In this document: piece by piece, positions 61,173 through 64,000 of the stretch | Numbering within the stretch: the stretch's first letter is position 1 | Layout of the letters: the number at the start of each line of letters is the position of its first letter | NCBI GenBank assembly: GCA_963667005.1 | Contig: OY762937.1 | Span: 1,240,001-1,304,000 of the forward strand | Source of the DNA: G963662605 sp963667005 | GTDB lineage: Bacteria > Bacteroidota > Ignavibacteria > Ignavibacteriales > Ignavibacteriaceae | Reading direction: 5' to 3' | DNA: 64,000 bases | Notes under the pieces: model-generated | What the model was told of the DNA's origin: nothing | The model's input: the letters and a program-made list of their open reading frames with translations, nothing else | Database searches by the model: none | Translations under genes and position numbers: made by a program

Positions 61173-64000
61173 ATGGTCATGAGTACGAAGAAAAGCTGGC
61201 GACTCAGCCTGGTGGCTCTCGTAATGCTCTTTTTGTGGTCACCTAATTTGCTAGCACAATTAACGACCATTGGTTCATTTGAAGGAAGTCTTCCTTCATA
61301 TTGGACGAAAGGTGCGGAACCTGCAGGAGCAACCTTGACATGGGCAACAGATGAGTCCCATAGTCTCGGCCGTTCACTGAAGATCACCAAAAGCACAACC
61401 AGTGACGCAGCCATGTGGAAATCAGAAAACATGGTAGACTACTGGTCAGAACGTCATTTCAAAGACGTAGATATCTTCCTTGGCGCATATGTAAAAACAT
61501 CAGGAGTTAACACTAACCCTGCAAACGATGATGCCAAATGGTGGATAGCTTATACATTCTATGACAGCGCCGGAGTTCTCATCGGCGAAACAAGACTACC
61601 TATTAATCAGACTACAGCAACAAGCGCAGGCTGGGTAGCAGATACAAATGCAATCGGCGAAACAATTCTTCCAAAAGATGCATGGAAAACAATCATAACG
61701 TTTGTCGGTGGCAAGAATGCAACCGGAACTGTATGGGCAGATGACTTCATGCTGTACGGAAGAAAAGGTGCATGGGCAGGACAGGATTGGAATACATCGG
61801 TTGGAGTACCGACAGGATGGACTTACTGGCTGCCGCCAAACGGAGGTAACGACGGATTATTGAACTCAGGATTTGAGAATACCCGTGTTACTAAAGAAGC
61901 AGCACACAGTGGATTATACTCATTGAAATTCGACATGCCTGCAAATCGTCAGCAGCATGACGGATTCATCGGAACGAAAAGATATCCTCTCAACCTAACC
62001 GGTAATGGTGCTATTAAGGCCGGTGATGTATTACGTGCAACAGTTTGGATTAAAGCCAGCAATCTGGTTCCTGATTCAGCAGCAAAATATCCTGATACAT
62101 GGTCAGTTGGATTAACTTATGGATTCTTCAAGGGTAACGACAATAACCTCGGCTTCGGCGGATGCGACGGATATCCTAAAGATATGAGCTTTGTATTCCC
62201 GGCAGTCACATCATTCGATTGGACACCGTATACATTTGATTTTGTTGTGCCGAATGATGCTTCAGCAAAAGCTCTCGAAATCAGACTTCATGTTTACAGC
62301 CGTTTCACCGGTACAGTCTATTTTGATGATTTAAGTGTAGAAAAATTAGATGTCCCCGGAATTGCAACGACAGGTTCATTCGAGGCAAATCTTCCTTCAT
62401 ATTGGACGAAAGGTGCAGAACCAGCAGGAGCAACCTTGACATGGGCAACAGACGAATCCCATAGTCTCGGCCGTTCACTGAAGATCACCAAAAGCACAAC
62501 CAGTGACGCAGCCATGTGGAAATCAGAAAACATGGTAGACTACTGGTCAGAACGTCATTTCAAAGACGTAGATATCTTCCTTGGCGCATATGTAAAAACA
62601 TCAGGAGTTAACACTAACCCTGCAAACGATGATGCCAAATGGTGGATAGCTTATACATTCTATGACAGCGCCGGAGTTCTCATCGGCGAAACAAGACTAC
62701 CTATTAATCAGACTACAGCAACAAGCGCAGGCTGGGTAGCAGATACAAATGCAATCGGCGAAACAATTCTTCCAAAAGATGCATGGAAAACAATCATAAC
62801 GTTTGTCGGTGGCAAGAATGCAACCGGAACTGTATGGGCAGATGACTTCATGCTGTACGGAAGAAAAGGTGCATGGGCAGGACAGGATTGGAATACATCG
62901 GTTGGAGTACCGACAGGATGGACCTACTGGCTGCCACCGAACGGAGGTAACGACGGATTATTGAACTCAGGATTTGAGAATACCCGTGTTACTAAAGAAG
63001 CAGCACACAGTGGATTGTACTCATTGAAATTCGATATGCCTATTAATCGTCAACAACATGATGGTTTTATCGGAACCAAGAGAGTATTGTTGAATGAAGT
63101 TGCTACCAACGGAATCAAAGCCGGTGACGTATTGCGTGCCACAGTATGGATCAAGGCAAGCAATTTAGTTCCTGACTCAGCAGCTAAATATCCTGATACA
63201 TGGTCAGTAGGATTTACCTACGGATTCTTTAAAGGTAATGACAATAACTTAGGCTTCGGCGGATGCGACGGATATCCTAAAGATATGAGCTTCGTATTCC
63301 CGGCAGTTACATCATTCGATTGGACACCGTACACATTTGATTTTGTTGTTCCGAATGATGCTTCAGCAAAAGCTCTCGAAATCAGATTACATGTTTACAG
63401 CAGATTTGCAGGAACGGTTTATTTTGATGACCTGACTGTTGAAAAATTAGAAGTAGCAGGCATTGCTACAGCAGGTTCTTTTGAAGATAATCTTCCTTCA
63501 TATTGGACGAAAGGTGCGGAACCAGCAGGAGCAACCTTGACATGGGCAACAGACGAATCCCATAGTCTCGGCCGTTCACTGAAGATCACCAAAAGCACAA
63601 CCAGTGACGCAGCCATGTGGAAATCAGAAAACATGGTAGACTACTGGTCAGAACGTCATTTCAAAGACGTAGATATCTTCCTTGGCGCATATGTAAAAAC
63701 ATCAGGAGTTAACACTAACCCTGCAAACGATGATGCCAAATGGTGGATAGCTTATACATTCTATGACAGCGCCGGAGTTCTCATCGGCGAAACAAGACTA
63801 CCTATTAATCAGACTACAGCAACAAGCGCAGGCTGGGTAGCAGATACAAATGCAATCGGCGAAACAATTCTTCCAAAAGATGCATGGAAAACAATCATAA
63901 CGTTTGTCGGTGGCAAGAATGCAACCGGAACTGTATGGGCAGATGACTTCATGCTGTACGGAAGAAAAGGTGCATGGGCAGGACAGGATTGGAATACATC
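61173..64000 (+). CDS. Secreted tandem-repeat carbohydrate-binding-like protein (partial, runs off the end)
   Basis: The ATG at 61173 follows CGAGGAG by 7 bases; the frame is open to the last base, at least 942 residues. Residues 1-29 are a signal peptide (basic start, hydrophobic core, end at LLAQ). The rest is 367-residue tandem repeats, each with two jelly-roll-like halves: GSFE..LPSYWTKG...HSLGRSLKI, DDFMLYG in the first and GFEN...HSGLYSLKF, VYFDDL in the second, the pattern of CBM_4_9-type domains. It is probably exported to bind polysaccharide, perhaps with an enzymatic or sorting domain beyond the window. It lies 24 bases after the dehydrogenase and may share LacI control. Confidence 0.8.
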   Translation, partial: MVMSTKKSWRLSLVALVMLFLWSPNLLAQLTTIGSFEGSLPSYWTKGAEPAGATLTWATDESHSLGRSLKITKSTTSDAAMWKSENMVDYWSERHFKDVDIFLGAYVKTSGVNTNPANDDAKWWIAYTFYDSAGVLIGETRLPINQTTATSAGWVADTNAIGETILPKDAWKTIITFVGGKNATGTVWADDFMLYGRKGAWAGQDWNTSVGVPTGWTYWLPPNGGNDGLLNSGFENTRVTKEAAHSGLYSLKFDMPANRQQHDGFIGTKRYPLNLTGNGAIKAGDVLRATVWIKASNLVPDSAAKYPDTWSVGLTYGFFKGNDNNLGFGGCDGYPKDMSFVFPAVTSFDWTPYTFDFVVPNDASAKALEIRLHVYSRFTGTVYFDDLSVEKLDVPGIATTGSFEANLPSYWTKGAEPAGATLTWATDESHSLGRSLKITKSTTSDAAMWKSENMVDYWSERHFKDVDIFLGAYVKTSGVNTNPANDDAKWWIAYTFYDSAGVLIGETRLPINQTTATSAGWVADTNAIGETILPKDAWKTIITFVGGKNATGTVWADDFMLYGRKGAWAGQDWNTSVGVPTGWTYWLPPNGGNDGLLNSGFENTRVTKEAAHSGLYSLKFDMPINRQQHDGFIGTKRVLLNEVATNGIKAGDVLRATVWIKASNLVPDSAAKYPDTWSVGFTYGFFKGNDNNLGFGGCDGYPKDMSFVFPAVTSFDWTPYTFDFVVPNDASAKALEIRLHVYSRFAGTVYFDDLTVEKLEVAGIATAGSFEDNLPSYWTKGAEPAGATLTWATDESHSLGRSLKITKSTTSDAAMWKSENMVDYWSERHFKDVDIFLGAYVKTSGVNTNPANDDAKWWIAYTFYDSAGVLIGETRLPINQTTATSAGWVADTNAIGETILPKDAWKTIITFVGGKNATGTVWADDFMLYGRKGAWAGQDWNT
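61256..62356 (+). repeat. Tandem repeat unit 1 (1101 bp)
   Basis: First copy of the 367-codon unit. Its first about 680 bases are nearly identical in DNA to units 2 and 3; the last about 400 bases differ from unit 2 by many third-base changes and several residue changes (for example ANRQQHD versus INRQQHD). Confidence 0.85.
62357..63457 (+). repeat. Tandem repeat unit 2 (1101 bp)
   Basis: Second complete copy, same length and frame as unit 1. The border reads PGIATTGSFEANLPSYW, against LTTIGSFEGSLPSYW in unit 1. Confidence 0.85.
63458..64000 (+). repeat. Tandem repeat unit 3 (truncated by the window end)
   Basis: The third copy opens GIATAGSFEDNLPSYW and is followed for 543 bases, nearly identical to units 1 and 2 as far as it goes. 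The array may have more copies beyond the window. Confidence 0.85.

Noticed and set aside
61145..63634. Three similar antisense frames at 1101-base intervals
   Set aside because: They are shadows of the tandem repeat on the opposite strand and recur only because the repeat does.

Overview
The window reads as a mobile and defensive region of an AT-rich, Gram-negative bacterium. Genes use the standard code and clear Shine-Dalgarno sequences, and several promoters are sigma70-like (TTGACA, 17-nt spacer, TATA-type -10). Lipoprotein signals indicate an outer-membrane organism. The long tandem carbohydrate-binding-like surface protein at the right end resembles proteins of the FCB group (Ignavibacteria-like). 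That assignment is a low-confidence impression; there is no rRNA or tRNA here to test it.

Layout. (1) 1-16414 is a defence island: an SNF2-type helicase, a PglZ protein and a third gene in the order of the end of a type 3 BREX locus; a GmrSD-like DUF262/DUF1524 restriction enzyme; a ParB-like/AAA ATPase paired with a TOPRIM protein (PARIS- or OLD-like in logic); a PD-(D/E)XK nuclease; a Sel1-repeat protein; and unrecognised partners. (2) 16610-40411 is a phage- or plasmid-like element without structural, packaging or conjugation genes. It carries an amidoligase / zinc-finger / class II amidotransferase module, a Gam-like protein, a DUF932 protein, a candidate structured RNA, a leftward small-gene operon under a palindromic operator, a secreted HNH protein, two primase-helicase genes flanking or near two different iteron-like repeat clusters (one flanks an AT-rich core and looks like a replication origin), Api92-like proteins and a serine recombinase. 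(3) 40740-55839 is the most unusual part: a branched-chain-amino-acid-type ABC transporter (two permeases, two ATPases, a lipoprotein binding protein) runs without a break into a radical SAM enzyme, a 1002-residue histidine-kinase-like protein, two small proteins and a PLP-dependent decarboxylase fused to a receiver domain. Two further receiver-type proteins follow after a gap. (4) 56306-58127 encodes a membrane/coiled-coil protein and a partner. (5) 58315-58982 holds a recombination-accessory remnant and GC-rich palindromic repeats. (6) 59107-64000 returns to what looks like ordinary chromosome: a LacI-type regulator, a zinc-dependent dehydrogenase and a secreted protein of 367-residue tandem repeats that runs off the end.

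How the parts may work together. My best candidate for an undescribed system is region 3. Tight spacing and overlaps suggest co-transcription of import of an amino-acid-like solute, its chemical conversion (radical SAM, decarboxylase) and phosphorelay signalling (kinase, receiver fused to the enzyme, two receiver-like proteins with Glu where the phosphoacceptor Asp should be). This is inference from domains and gene order. Whether it is defence, sensing or synthesis of a signal molecule cannot be decided from the sequence alone.
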